A DNA stretch of 64,000 nt from Persicaria tinctoria (taxonomy: Eukaryota > Streptophyta > Magnoliopsida > Caryophyllales > Polygonaceae), in assembly GCA_037127255.1 (NCBI GenBank), contig JBANSL010000012.1, forward strand, positions 39,547,115-39,611,114, read 5' to 3'. The translations under genes were made by a program, and so were the position numbers. Below, piece after piece: positions 1 through 13,000 of this stretch. The notes under the pieces were generated by a model. The model saw only the letters and a list, made by a program, of their open reading frames with translations, made no database searches and was not told where the DNA came from. The stretch's first letter is position 1, and the number at the start of each line of letters is the position of its first letter.

Positions 1-228
1 AGAGATTGTAAAAATAATTGACCAAAAAAAAAAGAGATTGTAAAAATAAATATAATAAATTGAATTTAAATATTGGTTATAACAACTAATCAACTATGTA
101 GATTTGATAGTATATCCACAAATCAATTTATTTTATAATATCTCTATTACTTATTTAACCTATATAAACTTTTATATTAATAATTAAAATTTAATATTAA
201 TACCATTTTAAAATAAATATCAAATTTA

Positions 229-262
229 TCAAAATACTAAAGTAGAGGCCGCTGGTGCAATC
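229..262 (+). mobile_element. Helitron-like 5' terminus (3' end not found)
   Basis: A TC dinucleotide preceded by A opens a stretch containing ACTAAAGTAGAGG. The same motif stands at the start of the better-supported Helitron at 37273 (ACTAAAGTAGAAG). Helitrons begin with TC and insert between A and T. I found no matching 3' hairpin plus CTAG downstream, so the element is either truncated or the match is fortuitous. Confidence 0.3.
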
Positions 263-272
263 TCGCCTTTAC

Positions 273-351
273 GGAATTTTCTGGATTAAAACGGGATTAT
301 TTTTGCTTATGTGTAGTTTTCTGAATTAAAGTGGTATTATATTTTTGAGCC
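273..351 (+). repeat. dispersed non-coding repeat, copy 1
   Basis: Internally two-fold module: TTTTCTGGATTAAAACGGG, then about 20 bp, then TTTTCTGAATTAAAGTGG. It recurs at 898-951 and 1536-1602. No coding potential was seen. Confidence 0.55.
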
Positions 352-617
352 ACCTCAATTAATAAGTCAATAGAGTTAGGATCTTTTAATACTTCATATC
401 TTATTTAAGATTCTTATTAGTGTAATAATATAATAACTTAGTTAAGATATTATAAATAATAATTTAGTTATGTTTATTTTTATCTTTATTGATCAGTCCA
501 TTTTTTTTAATCCATTTGTTCTCAATTATTTTAATTGACAAAGGCTGTCGATTTTATTTTAAAATTATTTTATACATGCTACACATTAAAACGGGGGTGG
601 AACTGTTAAGTGGAAGC

Positions 618-621
<4 letters not shown>

Positions 622-702
<81 letters not shown>
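622..702. repeat. (TA)n microsatellite
   Basis: About 80 bp of uninterrupted TA dinucleotides. Open frames crossing it are artefacts that read as Tyr-Ile runs. Confidence 0.97.
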
Positions 703-705
<3 letters not shown>

Positions 706-897
706 TTGGAAAAAAAAAAACAAATCGTAATTATGCAAGAAATTTCTAAATTTTCAGGAAAAATAAAACAATTTATACACATCCCACATGAGTTTTAGTA
801 ATTTGATGTGCAACACAAATGAAAATGAGGTGGTGTATAAACAAGCGTGGCCACTTAAGAAAATATGCAACAGCCTTGATGCGATTTTGCAGACATG

Positions 898-951
898 GAA
901 TTTTCTGAATTAAAACGAGATTATTTTTACAAACGTGTCATATTCTGAATT
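898..951 (+). repeat. dispersed non-coding repeat, copy 2
   Basis: Diverged copy of the module at 273-351, recognisable by TTTTCTGAATTAAAACGAG followed by a second ATTCTGAATTA half. Confidence 0.45.
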
Positions 952-1535
952 ATATAAATATCCAATTTTATATCTTAATTTGGTACAAAATTTATCATTT
1001 TATATAAAACAATATATCCAATATAAAAAACTTAACACCATCGTATTCGTTCGATCTATATCCGGCCAAATAGCTAAAATTTTAAAAGATAAAACATTGT
1101 AATGCTAAGATATCACAGAATTTATAATGCTAAGATTGATTTTGAATCCAAATTAAGCATCAACATGTTTATATTCTCTTCTTTAATCTATTTTTTATTA
1201 TTTAAATTAATACGAATTATAAAAACACTAATGCTATATAAAAATATATACCATGTCGTAAAATTTTGTTCAATTATTTTACTTTTTACCATTAAATTTT
1301 GGTCAATATATTATTCTACATTTTACATCAAATTGAATCTAATATATTTAAATATAAATATGCACCATCTTAATTTGATGATAAAATTTGAGAAGATAAA
1401 TTTGAGAAGATAAAATTTTAGTCAATTATTTTACCTTTTAGATCAAATTGAATATAATATATTTAAATATAAATACGTTATTAAATTTGGTGATGTAATT
1501 AAATATTTTTTTTATTAAGAAACCGCACAACGGGT

Positions 1536-1602
1536 GGATTAAAATGGGATTATTTCTGCTTGCGTGGTATTTTCTGGATTAAAGTGGTATTATATTTCTG
1601 GT
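1536..1602 (+). repeat. dispersed non-coding repeat, copy 3
   Basis: The closest relative of copy 1, with both halves preserved. It ends abruptly where the DUF4283 reading frame begins, so it marks the breakpoint that truncated that gene. Confidence 0.55.
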
Positions 1603-2203
1603 CCCCGATCCGAGATGCTATCTTCCATAAAACTTCTTCTTCATAGAAGACAATTGGAAGTTTGGATATACGTACCCAAGCCGGGGATGTGGTAATGACA
1701 TCCTTTTCCGGATCGAACTCAGGACACCATGCCTTGGTTATCAGATAGTGCCCGAAGATCATCCACGGTCCTCCCGTAAGGGCATTGCAATAATCATATT
1801 CATTGTCGAATCTCACCACGTAATAGCCATTAGGAAGATCCGCAAAAAACATACGCCCTCTTGGGCGCCAAAGCTCCTTGAGTTTCCGCTCCATGGTGTC
1901 ATAAGGCACAAAACCGTCAAGTAACCTCACAATTACCGACGACTTCCACGCCAACGCAAGCACATCCATGACTTCCTGCCCTATCTCTATCACTGGATCC
2001 CCTTCCGCTCCGTACGGGAAAGAAACCGACACCTTCCCATCCAGCAAACCAGGCGTGAGCCCTGGGTTCCGCACCGGTCCATCCCCCAACACCATATCTC
2101 GCCATGACTTAGCCCCATCTGGTGGCTCTTCTGGTGGCCGGAGGCGGCCATTGTTACCAATCGGCGGGGTAGCACTCTTAGGGTTCTCCTGAGAAACGCT
2201 CAT
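1603..2203 (-). pseudogene. DUF4283-domain fragment (LINE ORF1 relic)
   Basis: The minus-strand frame opens at an ATG at 2203 (a further in-frame ATG lies at 2224) and matches the DUF4283 domain that plant L1-type LINEs carry in ORF1, a nucleic-acid-binding partner of the endonuclease/reverse-transcriptase ORF2. Visible hallmarks in order are a basic/Pro-rich leader, WKSSVIVRLLDG, LKELWRPRGRMFFADLPNGYY, GGPWMIFGHYLITK and PAWVRISKLPI. After IASRIGD the frame runs into unrelated repeat DNA at 1602, so the end of the domain and the CCHC zinc knuckle normally downstream are missing. No ORF2 lies beside it. It is a truncated relic rather than a host gene; a domesticated DUF4283 gene is less likely because the fold is cut. 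Confidence 0.75.
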
Positions 2204-2224
2204 CTCAATTGTCGACCAAAACAA

Positions 2225-3137
2225 AACGTCAACTTACGATCTTAATGCATAGATGGATGCTTTCTTTTCTGATCAACTACTCCCACCAAACGTTATTGTA
2301 TCTTTGGAAGGAGATGTGAAATGAGAATGAGGTTTGGTTGATTCTCAAAAAAAAAAAAATTAATATTCAAATTTGTTCAGTTCTTAATATTAACTTACAC
2401 GACATAAATATCTTCAATTTGTATTATTTTATTCAATCGAACAGCTACAGATGTTCATTTCAAAATTGAGTAACGTTATCAATACCTTAAATAAATTCAT
2501 TTTTTTTCCTTCGGAATGACAAGAAAATATTTTAAATTTATTTTTTCATAAATAATAATTATAACTTCACTCCTAAATGCAATTGGTTCAATTGATTCAA
2601 TTTTTATGAATTTTATACATTACTTTAATTATTACATTTCAATCTGATTACAAAATTTTAATTATCCACAACTTAAAATTTCAAACGGAATAATAACATT
2701 TAAATTTCTATAATTTAAATGACAATATAATGGAATAATAAAATTTAACTAATGTCTTTTTTATAATTAAATAAGTAAATCATAAAACATACTGCAACAA
2801 GTACCGATGATGCTCTCTTCTTTCCCTTTGATTTTTTTTAGCCTTTTAGGCTCGATCACCTCTATCGCTCCCACTTGCGGCTACTCATTGCCATCCCTGT
2901 CACCCACCTCCTCCTCCTCCTCGACTGCATCCAAGTCAATCCCTCCACCATCACCGCGTCACTCTCCGTTGCTGGCGCCAGGGCCACCTCCATTTCCCTT
3001 CCTAAATCTTCCGTATTCGTCTTCGCCGCCGACACTAGGGTCGCCACCTCTATACCCTCACAAATTCCCTTGTGCTTGTCTCCTTCTCCTCCATGTCGTC
3101 CTTGCCTCGTTGGAAAGTCCCTCTATACACTGCTTGA
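2225..3137. other. AT-rich intergenic DNA with a GC-richer insert
   Basis: No convincing gene. 2807-3130 is GC-richer and open in several frames on both strands, encoding Ser/Pro-rich low-complexity peptides. I recognise no domain and regard this as compositional. A 35-bp direct repeat (2531-2565 and 3138-3172) brackets the segment. Confidence 0.5.
2531..2565 (+). repeat. 35-bp direct repeat, left copy
   Basis: Matches 3138-3172 at 34 of 35 positions. The repeats are 607 bp apart, and sequence outside them does not match. Confidence 0.8.
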
Positions 3138-3172
3138 TTTTAAATTTATTTTTTCATAAATAATAATTGTAA
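3138..3172 (+). repeat. 35-bp direct repeat, right copy
   Basis: Second copy of the repeat at 2531-2565. Its last five bases overlap the first bases of the LTR-like element that begins at 3168. Confidence 0.8.
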
Positions 3173-6100
3173 CGGCCCGGGATTATGATTCCCGAGTTAC
3201 GTTTCGAGGGATGAAACCCCTCGTTAGGATCTTGAGCCCCGAGTACAGGTTGAAGGTTTGAAATCGAAGATGTGCAGTTTAAAGTGGGATTTCGCACCCA
3301 AATCCGAAAGGTCCGTTGGGGACCCCGGGGTAAACCCTTGTACCTGTCCTAAGTCTTCAACGCAGGAAATCCGTTATCATGCAATTGGCATAAGTTCTGA
3401 AAATGATACAACCAGTGCCACGGCAGAGCCGGGTCAAAACAGAGTACAATTAGGGAGAAATCCCAAAAGCATGAATCTGGTGAAGTCGGATTTCAAACAC
3501 TCACTCTCCGCCATAAGAATAGACCCCGTAATAACAACACAAAATCAAGCAGTGTATCGGGTACCTGAAACTATACCACCAAGTCAGGCCAAGAGTTCGC
3601 CCGCGGGTCCTCTGACCGCGCTGAGGACATATAATACGCCTATACCTAGAATAAAGGATGCCTTCATGCAGTACTGAAATCTTAACCACACTATCATGCT
3701 CCTAATTCATATATGTAGAATATTAAGTAAGGCCTTAACAAAGAATACCAAGTGGTATATCCCTCTTCTATCACCACCCCTCTTCCAAATAGGGTGGAGA
3801 CTGACCAGTTCGATACTATAGCATATCAAATCTCATCATCATATCGCATCTCATGCTCATCTCGTATCTCATGCTCATCTCGTATCTCGTGATATATATA
3901 TAACTCAAGGAGGACAACACCCGATGAAACTGGGCTGCCCTATGACCCTAGCAAGGACTTTAGGACTCACAGATAACAGCCGTTTTGTATTCAAACGCAT
4001 ACAGAATAAGAATGCTCATTCGTAAGTGCAATTCCTAAGCATGATACTACATGGCATGCTCTTATGCATATGAAACACCTACATACTATATGACACATCA
4101 GGCAGGAGGTACTGGTTACTGAGTAAGCCCCGGAGGTACTTACCTGGCTAGCAGATCGGCAACAGGAGAATCCAGCACACAATAGTCAAAATCACAGAGT
4201 ATCACCTAGTACATAATGGAATATACATAAGTCTACATCCAACTATTAAGCACTCAAGCACACATCAATCAATAGAACAAGTAACATGTTATGAAAGTCA
4301 TTTCATCGCATCATCCGCTCCTCAAGACCACATCGTTCTCCATAAATCATTCAACCAATTCTGCATGTTCATATACATCATTTCCGCATATACCTCAACA
4401 GTTCATCCAAAATCATAAGACATAATTTGTGTGATATAAAATCCTACTAGATCGTCATAATTATCCAACATTTAATCTCATATAATAATTCACCACAAGT
4501 CTTATTCCCAAGTTAGTTTCAGAACCGTTTCAAATCCCAGTTAAATAGTTAAGTATTCCGACTCTTGAAAAAATACTCGCCAAATTCCCTTTTTAAATTT
4601 ATTTATTAGATTACTTTCCAATCTTGAAATTCTTTTCCAAATTCTTTATAAATCTTGAAGTCCCAATAATATATTTTAAATCTCAATTAATATTACATGA
4701 TATTTTAAATACCATTTATTTGACACTTTTATAAATTATTTCCAAATCTCCTAAAATCCCGTCCATTTTTATTTAATAAATCAACCCTTATAATTCTCCC
4801 AAAATATAATAATTTATCTTTTAAATCCTCAATTACTATTATAATATATTTTAATTACCGTTAATTACTTAAATAATAAACGGATAACCCGAACCGAACC
4901 GAACCCGCTTAAATCCCAATCGGTTCAACAAATAACAAAATAAGGAGGTGGGGCCCATGGTGCTGACTGGACAGGCCCCACGCCTTCTTCTTCCCCGCGT
5001 TCAAATGGAGAAGCTCCCGCCGGCTCGCCATGGTGATCGTCGTCGAGTGCCCGAGCTTCTGAGCTCCTCCCGGCTAGCTTGGCTTCACTCAGACTCACCT
5101 CCCTGACCGCACCTCGCACCCGCCTGCCCCGCTCGAACTCACGCTCGCCTCGCACTCCCGGATCCACTCTCGAGCTCGCTTCGCACTCTCGGACTCGCTC
5201 TCGAGCTCGCCGGAGCTCTCGAGCACACCCGATCGTCCCGTACTCACCTCACGCTCACTCGCGACTAATCTAAACATCGAAAAAGACTAAAACTACGAAT
5301 CGAAACGAGTATAATTTCGGAGCTCACCGAGATGGATTTTTCGCGACTTCGGAGCTCTCGATTGGAGTTCTGGGCTTCGTCGGTAGCTCGCGATGGCTCT
5401 TCGAACCTGTACCGGATATGGGTGAGTGTGTTGGCGAAGACCGAAGGCGATTTCGATCGGAAACGAAGGAGAACGGCTTGCCGGAATGAGGCTTCGCGAA
5501 ACAGAGCAAGGAGGATGTTCGGTGGCTCATCGACGGCTTCGGTGGCTTCTGGGCGGCATCAGGGTGGCTGTGGACGTCGGAGGAGGTGGTGTTGGTGACG
5601 ACGACGAAGGAGTGAAGGTGATGGATCACCGATGGAGATGAGCAGGAGGTGATGGCGATGATGCGTTGGAGTGGTGGTGGCGTCAGTCGCTTCAACAAGG
5701 AGGAGGAAGGTGGGGGCTCTGGTTGCTGCTCGTACAGGGGCTACTGGTGGAGCTGCTGACGACGGTGATGAGGGATGAGGAAGGTGGCGCTGATGGTGAA
5801 GATGAATGAGGATGGAGGTGGCGATGATGGTGATGGAGAGCAGGTGAAGAAGATGCCAGTAAAGGGTGAGGGATGGTTCCAATCGAAGTGATTTGAAGGA
5901 GTATGGTGAACGATGGGAGTGGGTGAGATGTTGAGTGTTGAATTGGGTAATCAATACCCGTAAATAAATTTTGAATACGTGAATTTCGAATACCGCAATT
6001 AGTTTTTAAATGTTAGTTTTTTTCAACTCTCGCTCTCTCGATTAATTAGATTTTTTTTTTAAATCGACAAGGATATCGTAATCTGATAATTATTTTCAAT

Positions 6101-6241
6101 TTTCGAGGTAAAAGGACATAAATCGTTCGTCAAATTTTATATTACGGTCGGAATCCGCTAAACGAGATTTTAATTCGATTTAAATTAATTTTTAATTTCT
6201 TTTTTTCGAAAAATTAGGATTTGAAAATCCGAGCCTTTACA
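3168..6241 (+). mobile_element. possible solo LTR of a Gypsy-type retrotransposon
   Basis: The segment starts TGTAACGGCCCGG and ends CCGAGCCTTTACA. The reverse complement of the end is TGTAAAGGCTCGG, so the termini are short inverted repeats in TG...CA form, as in many plant Gypsy LTRs that start TGTAACG. The 3.07 kb interior has a GC-rich block (4960-5870) open in several frames but with no retroviral domain, which fits a long LTR. The five bases on either side (ATAAT and CGCAA) do not match, so a clean TSD is absent and the assignment rests on the ends alone. An 18-bp tandem repeat, ATCTCATGCTCATCTCGT, occurs near 3850-3890. Confidence 0.4.
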
Positions 6242-7090
6242 CGCAAACTCTTGTGAAGCTTAGCGGGGTATCTAGCAAAAATTAGCAATATATTTAGCAA
6301 ACTTGTTACGTATCAGACTAAAAAGAAAATGGTGATATAATATGCTGGGCACTACTCTTGATGGTTGGAATGGGATTTGAGTTGTTGTAACTCTCAACTC
6401 GTATGGAGTGGAAAATTAACTATAGTTAGTAATTTGCACAAATAAAGGATTTTTTTTATCTAATGCTCGAAGGGCATAGGATAAGTTTGATTGAGAAATA
6501 TTTCCCAAATTAAATTATTTTAGCTTTTTAGAATATTATTTTCTTAAGGTCGTTATTATGCTTAGTAGGGAATTTTGCTCAATTAAGGTGTTTAACCTAT
6601 TCCCCGAAACATAGACTGATGAGGTACTGTAACAAGGGTCCAAGATTCATCCATCTTTCAATTGGGGATGTGAAATCAAACAAGATTAATCAGGAACTAG
6701 TGTGACCAAAAAGCCAATGAGAATGGGAATCAAAATCTGATCACACCCAACAACCAACCTTGATGAAAATGCTAAAGTAGATTACAATATTACATGTGTA
6801 TCCAATAATCCAGCTACATCTGCTAAAAAAATACAGCTAATTTAATTAGGAAAAAAAATTATGAATACATTTTGGTCGGACTTTTCCTTGCTAGGGTTGT
6901 GTGCAAAAAGAAGAGGTATACACTAGAATCGCCAAATGTGTACATTTCAAGGGGTATTGCTGATGAGTATTTCAACATATCTTCCACCAAAATCGCAATT
7001 TTGCAAACTATATTCAAGTGACACTACTGACTAGTGGATGGAACCTAAGGCCGAGGGTTCATCCGCTTCTTACAGGTAAATAGTTTATAG
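6242..7090. other. 3' flank and presumed 3' UTR of the myosin gene
   Basis: AT-rich sequence without ORFs. The part next to 7090 is downstream of the myosin stop codon on the minus strand and is expected to hold its 3' UTR. I did not fix a poly(A) site. Confidence 0.5.
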
Positions 7091-10000
7091 TCAGCAAGAG
7101 GCCAAGAAACTAAATCCTGAGTTCTGGCGAAGAGGCTTTGGAGGTTCCACATCAGCTATGTCTATTTGTTGCATTGACTTGGATATATCATCCACTGAAA
7201 ATGGAATGCTGCACCAGAAACCGAAAGAAGGCAGTCAGACACTGGGATGGATTACTTCAATCATAAACAGGCAAATGTGAATGATCAGTAGCACAACATA
7301 CATTGGCTCTACAGAGCTTATCCTAGTGTTATTGTATTTGTAATCCATGGAGCTAACTATTATATAGCTATGTAGAAGTTTCAATTATTAGCAAGACCTT
7401 CATTGAAGAAACGCTTAAAACATCAGATTATACATTCTCAATGTGCAAACCTTGAATCATCATCCAAAAGGAAGGAATTGCTGACTGCATTATTCGATTC
7501 TTCAGTCATCATTACCCTCATGCTGGATATAACCTATTCAAAAGAATTCATATAAAATGAGAAGTTCGTTTCTTCATACATATCTTGGTAAAGGTGTCAA
7601 AGCATGTACTCACATCTGGGGACACGCTATGAGTTCCATACTTATCATCCCAATACATGGTACTGATTCGATATAATTGTTGTATGCTAAGTACCTAAAA
7701 GTAAATACAAAAGATTTGTTTCAAATCTTCTAAAAGATAGCAACAACAATATGAGATGTTCTGTAAACATTGTCACTACTCACTGGGCAAAGAGAACGAC
7801 TTATTTCATCTAAAGCCTTCTTTGGTTTTTGATGCAACACCTACATAACAAATGTAAATATAACTCAAATTCTGAAGAGGAGTCCAATGGCATGTCTGAT
7901 ATGCTTCAGTTCATCCCAGGATGAACCTGCACAAACAACCAAATAAGGTACACCGGTCGTTACACAAAAAGATGTACAACATGCTTACCAAAAATCCAAT
8001 GGCCTGTCTGATATGCTTCAGTTCATCCCATGCTGAACCTGCATACTGCAAAAATACTTGAGTTAGTTACTTGATCAAATTTAAAGTTATGGAAGGATAA
8101 CCGCTGAATTTGACAAGGGCAGAGTTCAGAAGATTTGAACCACTCAATCCAAATTTAAGGTTGAGATTTAAAATAGCTTTATATTTGCATTTTTCTAGGG
8201 TTTATTGATTCTTATTAGGGTAATGGTCAACTCCATGGAGTTCAACTCCATGGGATCCAAACCGTTATGACTACATTTGAGAAATCCTTGGGACCAGAAA
8301 TCCAAGTTTGCTATGGGCGAGTATTTAAAGGAAAGATGCCAAACATTTCAGAAAGTTTGACATATAAAGATCCTAAGAACTTGTAAAAGAAAATGTAGTG
8401 TCCAGAATTCAAGTGCACAAGTGTCATGTGCCAAATGAGTACTTTAGGCCTAAATGATAAAGCCCCCAGAGTCCTAGACCCTGAATGAGGATCCCCTTTG
8501 TTTGAAACGAACCCCTTTTATGGGAATATGATGTCAGGCGCTATTTTTGTCAAGTGAGAACAATTTTCGTACTGTCACAAAAGTTATCTGTATCCAACCA
8601 CAATACCCTCAAAAGTAATACATAATGGGAATCAAGTTTCTCTTTCATGTTCCTTTTAAATTTGCAATAGATTAGGATAATTACTTGATTTTGGACAAAC
8701 ACAGATTTATCTTGAAGTATGTGAAAATGTTTGTTTCCCATACTGAAGTCAATATAAATCCAATACCTCCTCAGTAGCATTGAAATACCAATGCTCAAGT
8801 TCAGATAAGCCTGCCTTCACATATTCACCATTGCTAAATGAACAACACTCACGCCTCAACAGAAGGCTGAAATAAGAGGTATCAGTAGCGGACTGGAAAG
8901 GTTAATCTAGAAAATTTTAATTATAGCAAAAAACGAAAGGAATACCTATTGAATAGCTGAACATTGATAAAAGAAAATATTTGAGTGAAGATCTTACGAA
9001 CCAAAAATGGGGGAACCTGTATTAGATGAATGATATTCAAGATATAACATTAATGGAAAAAGAAAAGCTGAGTTTAAAATTATTTCAACATACAATAAAT
9101 TGCTCATGCATGTTTATGAACAACAAAAATATATTGATCCATAAAGGTGCATACAAGGTTGGCCTTAAACACAGGACAAAAAGGACTTTCTTGATGTTTG
9201 CAAATTTCCTAACTAAACCTATGTGATTGATCAATTGTCAAATTTGGACAAACATCTATTCAGGGTTCTCCTTAGAAAATATGTTCATGGCACTACATCT
9301 TCAAAATACAATGTGTCATTGATTTGATGTATTGTCTAAAAATAACCGCTCAACTGCTTAGTTTTCTGTTAAAATACTATAATATTCAAAAGATAGGAAA
9401 AAATGGACATGAACATCATTCTCTTTAGACCTACAGAACTCAAATCATGCATACGATAACCTCGTGGTGTTTCTCTAGAGAACATCTGAAGTGGAAGACA
9501 AATGAGCGACTATAGGGTATGAAAAAAAATGAAGATGAATTGCAAAGAAGTTTCACCAACATTATTCGCCTTCAATATGCTCAAGAAGTTTTCAAGATTC
9601 TTCACAATTCCTTGCCAGTGAGCAATCAACGCTTGTTGGGCTGCAGCATTAGCAACTGAACGTGATGATCCCTTAACCAAGCTTGCTCTTGATGTTCTGG
9701 GTGCCTATTATCCACAAAACCCAGATAATAAATAATGAAGGAAATATACATTTACGGTTTTTTGTTTGGTTTATTAAATATGGGATTAAGTACCTGGATG
9801 CACAGTCCGAGCAATGGAGAAATTTCTTTCTTAAGATTATCTCGAATCATTCCATATATCTTTTCTACATATGCTGTAAGTTGCTGCTTGAAAAGCAAAG
9901 CTGGATACTTGGCTTCTACTTGGCGCAAGCTTTCCACTCCACTCACACCACCACTAATTAAGGAAAGATTAACACCTTGGGGAATTCCACGAAAACTCTG

Positions 10001-13000
10001 AAAGACATCCCAAGAAATAACTAGATTAATTAAGAAATAGAAAATTACTTAATTATGAAAAAGACTACAAGATTCTTTAGAGAGCCTTAATACCTGTGAC
10101 CTTCTACCGAAAAGATGGGCTGATGATGATCGGCGATGTTTTGTGGTCATTCCAGCTGCACCACTTGCTTTCAGTGTGCGTTGGAGTAAGAGTAGAAGTG
10201 TTGAGGCATTAGACAACCAATAGGCCAAGGTATCATTATTGTCCTGGGTCTTTAATCGACAAGAGAATAAATTGAAAATCTCCTCTAACTATAGAAAAAT
10301 ATTACAGCGTAATATATAACTTTTCCTACCTCAATAGCATGGCCAATGGTTTGTATGATCCTATCAAAAATCGGTGTTCTCTCTACTTCAAAGGATCTCC
10401 ATTGAAGAAGGCATTTGTATATAGTACATGCAGCTATTGGTTTGCGTCCTGCAAAGCCAAGATGCTGTGAGATGCACCGAATAAGCATATCCTGATTCTC
10501 CTGTTGTTTCTCATTAAGAGACTTCTGGGGTTTGTCCTCTGATTCAACAAACTCCCTATGTTTCATTGAAGCACTATGCAAATCCTAAACAAAAGGGAAT
10601 AAAATATAAGTCAAAAGGGGAGAGCTATAAATCAAAGTTATACAACACTAGGTAAGTAATCTCACAATAGCGGGCTTGCTGTCCCCATAATTACTAGTTT
10701 CAGAGCCTCTCTGCAAAAAATTATATAAGAAATCTTTTAAATTGTTCACCCAATTTAGATTCTGTTTTAATACATGGTTATTATTAACATACCTGCATTA
10801 TCGATCTAGACCGTGCAAGTTTGTTTGGTGCCATGGACACAGATTGTTGACGTAGAACCTGATTCTCTGATTCCAGATTGATAAGCTTCTCTTCTAACCT
10901 GATTTGAAACTATCAATTGTGCATAAATCCAATTACATGAAAAACTAGCGTTGTTTTCTAGAAATATGTTGAAATATGTTTCAATAGTTCAGCCTAAGAT
11001 AATTATGGCCAGTTTCTCAAATATCCAGCTTAGTTAATGCTCAGCTTGACAATGCAAGAACCTACAATTTTAGACCATGGATTGATAGGAAAGGTTTTAA
11101 ACATAGATTGCCACTCAATTTTAAAATTGAAGTATCATAAAATAAAAAGTCACTCTCAATCCACTATACTAAGTCTGAATTTCCTTGGGATAAAGTTGAC
11201 GGATATAAACGCCTCTTACTTTTTAAGTTATATAACTATAAATCTTGAACATAATGCAGAATAAACCAGAAACTCATATTTGTCTGTGCTGTAAAAACTA
11301 GGCCACTCAGTGACTCTTCCTCTCAAGTGAAACAGGATTTTATTCACAATGACCTAGTCTGCTATAAAATACATTATGTTAATTGCTAGAGTATTAACAG
11401 CGTGTTATATAAAAGTTGTATCAGTTGATTTTGTTAGTTTGAGTTTACATGGATTTTCATTGCTATTATGTTGAAATACACTGCTATATTTTGATTTTGT
11501 TTTTGGGTAGTAGTAGAGTTTAAAATAGGGTTGCGAAGAATGTATTTGGGAAAAGCCCTGTAATGATACCTTTGCAGGGAATCCTGAAGTTGTTGAATCT
11601 TTTTATCTGAATCCTCCAACTTTTGACGTCTTTCTTCACTTAATTCCTCTGCTACAGCAAGTTTGCTATCGCTTTCATCAGCTCGCTCCTTCTCGGATTT
11701 TAATGAGATCTAAGAATCAAAAACAACAATAAAAACCACATAGAAAGATCAAGTTAAATATAAAACAAATGAAATCGGAAAGTGAACTCCATTTTTCTTG
11801 CAATAATCAGGATGCAGTTAGTAGTAAATTAGTTCCTTCAAGTTGAATATATGTTGCACTGTAATTCAGCTGCAGCCTGCATATGATCTTCAGGTATATG
11901 ACCACAATTTTTACAGTTGACAAGGCCATCATTACATCACAGTTCAATATTAACAAAGATGTAAATATAGAATTTATGCAGTGATACGAGATTTCAAGCC
12001 ACTAACTTTAGTTAGAATGGTCCAATATTTTTCATCTCAAGTGTAACCTTCTAGCAGTTTATTTTGTCCAAATTATAGAAGATAAGAACTCCACCCTACA
12101 TCAGAAGCACTCATAGCTTTATAGTCCAGGAAGCTTTTATGGTCTTCGTCAGTCCCCCCACAAAAAGGAAAAGGCAAATAGCCGAAAGGAGAACATAGGG
12201 GTAAAACAGAACATTTTATGGATGCATTATAGCCCAAATAAAGTATAAAACTTTGCTTTCTATATTATACAACATATCAGTTAAGACACCCTAAAAGTTG
12301 GAAGATAATTCCTATAGAAGAGTAAACTATTCATGATATTGATTTCTATGTGCTCACTGTCTCATCATGCATGTGGTAGAAAATAAGGTAGCTTGTTACC
12401 TTTAAATCTTCCACTTCCTGATTCAAAGATTCAATCTTTTTGGTATCTTCAACAACAATTTGAGTTTCTTTGATAACTGGAGGTGCTTCTTCAATTGCCT
12501 TCTTAGCAGCTTCCCGTTCCTTGACCAGCAATGCATTTGTCTCGTCAATCTTATGTTGCATGGCCCGCAAAGAAGCTTGCAGTTTACTATTCTCAAGTGC
12601 TTTTGCTTCCTCCATATCAGTCTGCCATATAGTGTCATACTTCAACACTTAATATGTTCTCCATTTAGCATTTGGTATACAATTGAAAGGCCAGGTTCAG
12701 AACCAGATGAAATAGCACATGATTATCATACAATGATATGTTATGTACTTAATTTGATGATACCTTTAAACGTTTTTCTAACTGTAGACGCCAAGTGAGT
12801 TCTTCCACACTTTTTTCAAGCTTATCCTTGGCTTCTTTCAGTGCACCTGTGTCTCTTGCAGCCTGCAGAAATTACAAGTGAGTATGCCATGACTGTCAAG
12901 GAGAACTATGGAAATTGCACTACAACAGTATATATTAAAAACTATCATATCTTAGATCTGTAATCATTTCAACACCATGAATCAATCACCATAATGTGAC

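Noticed and set aside
489..798. Open frames across the (TA)n tract
   Set aside because: They consist of Tyr-Ile repeats from a dinucleotide microsatellite. The same applies at 59631-59889 and, for Val-Cys/His-Thr runs, at 18910-19184.
2807..3163. Ser/Pro-rich ORFs as a host gene
   Set aside because: Several frames on both strands are open because of GC-rich composition; no domain, no start context and no splice structure.
5324..5954. Overlapping ORFs on both strands
   Set aside because: They lie in the GC-rich part of the LTR-like unit and resemble no protein family.
9026..9226. Plus-strand frame ending FANFLTKPM, reminiscent of the Copia RNase H tail
   Set aside because: Only the last few residues resemble it. 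It lies in myosin intron 31 and overlaps a myosin exon acceptor region on the other strand.
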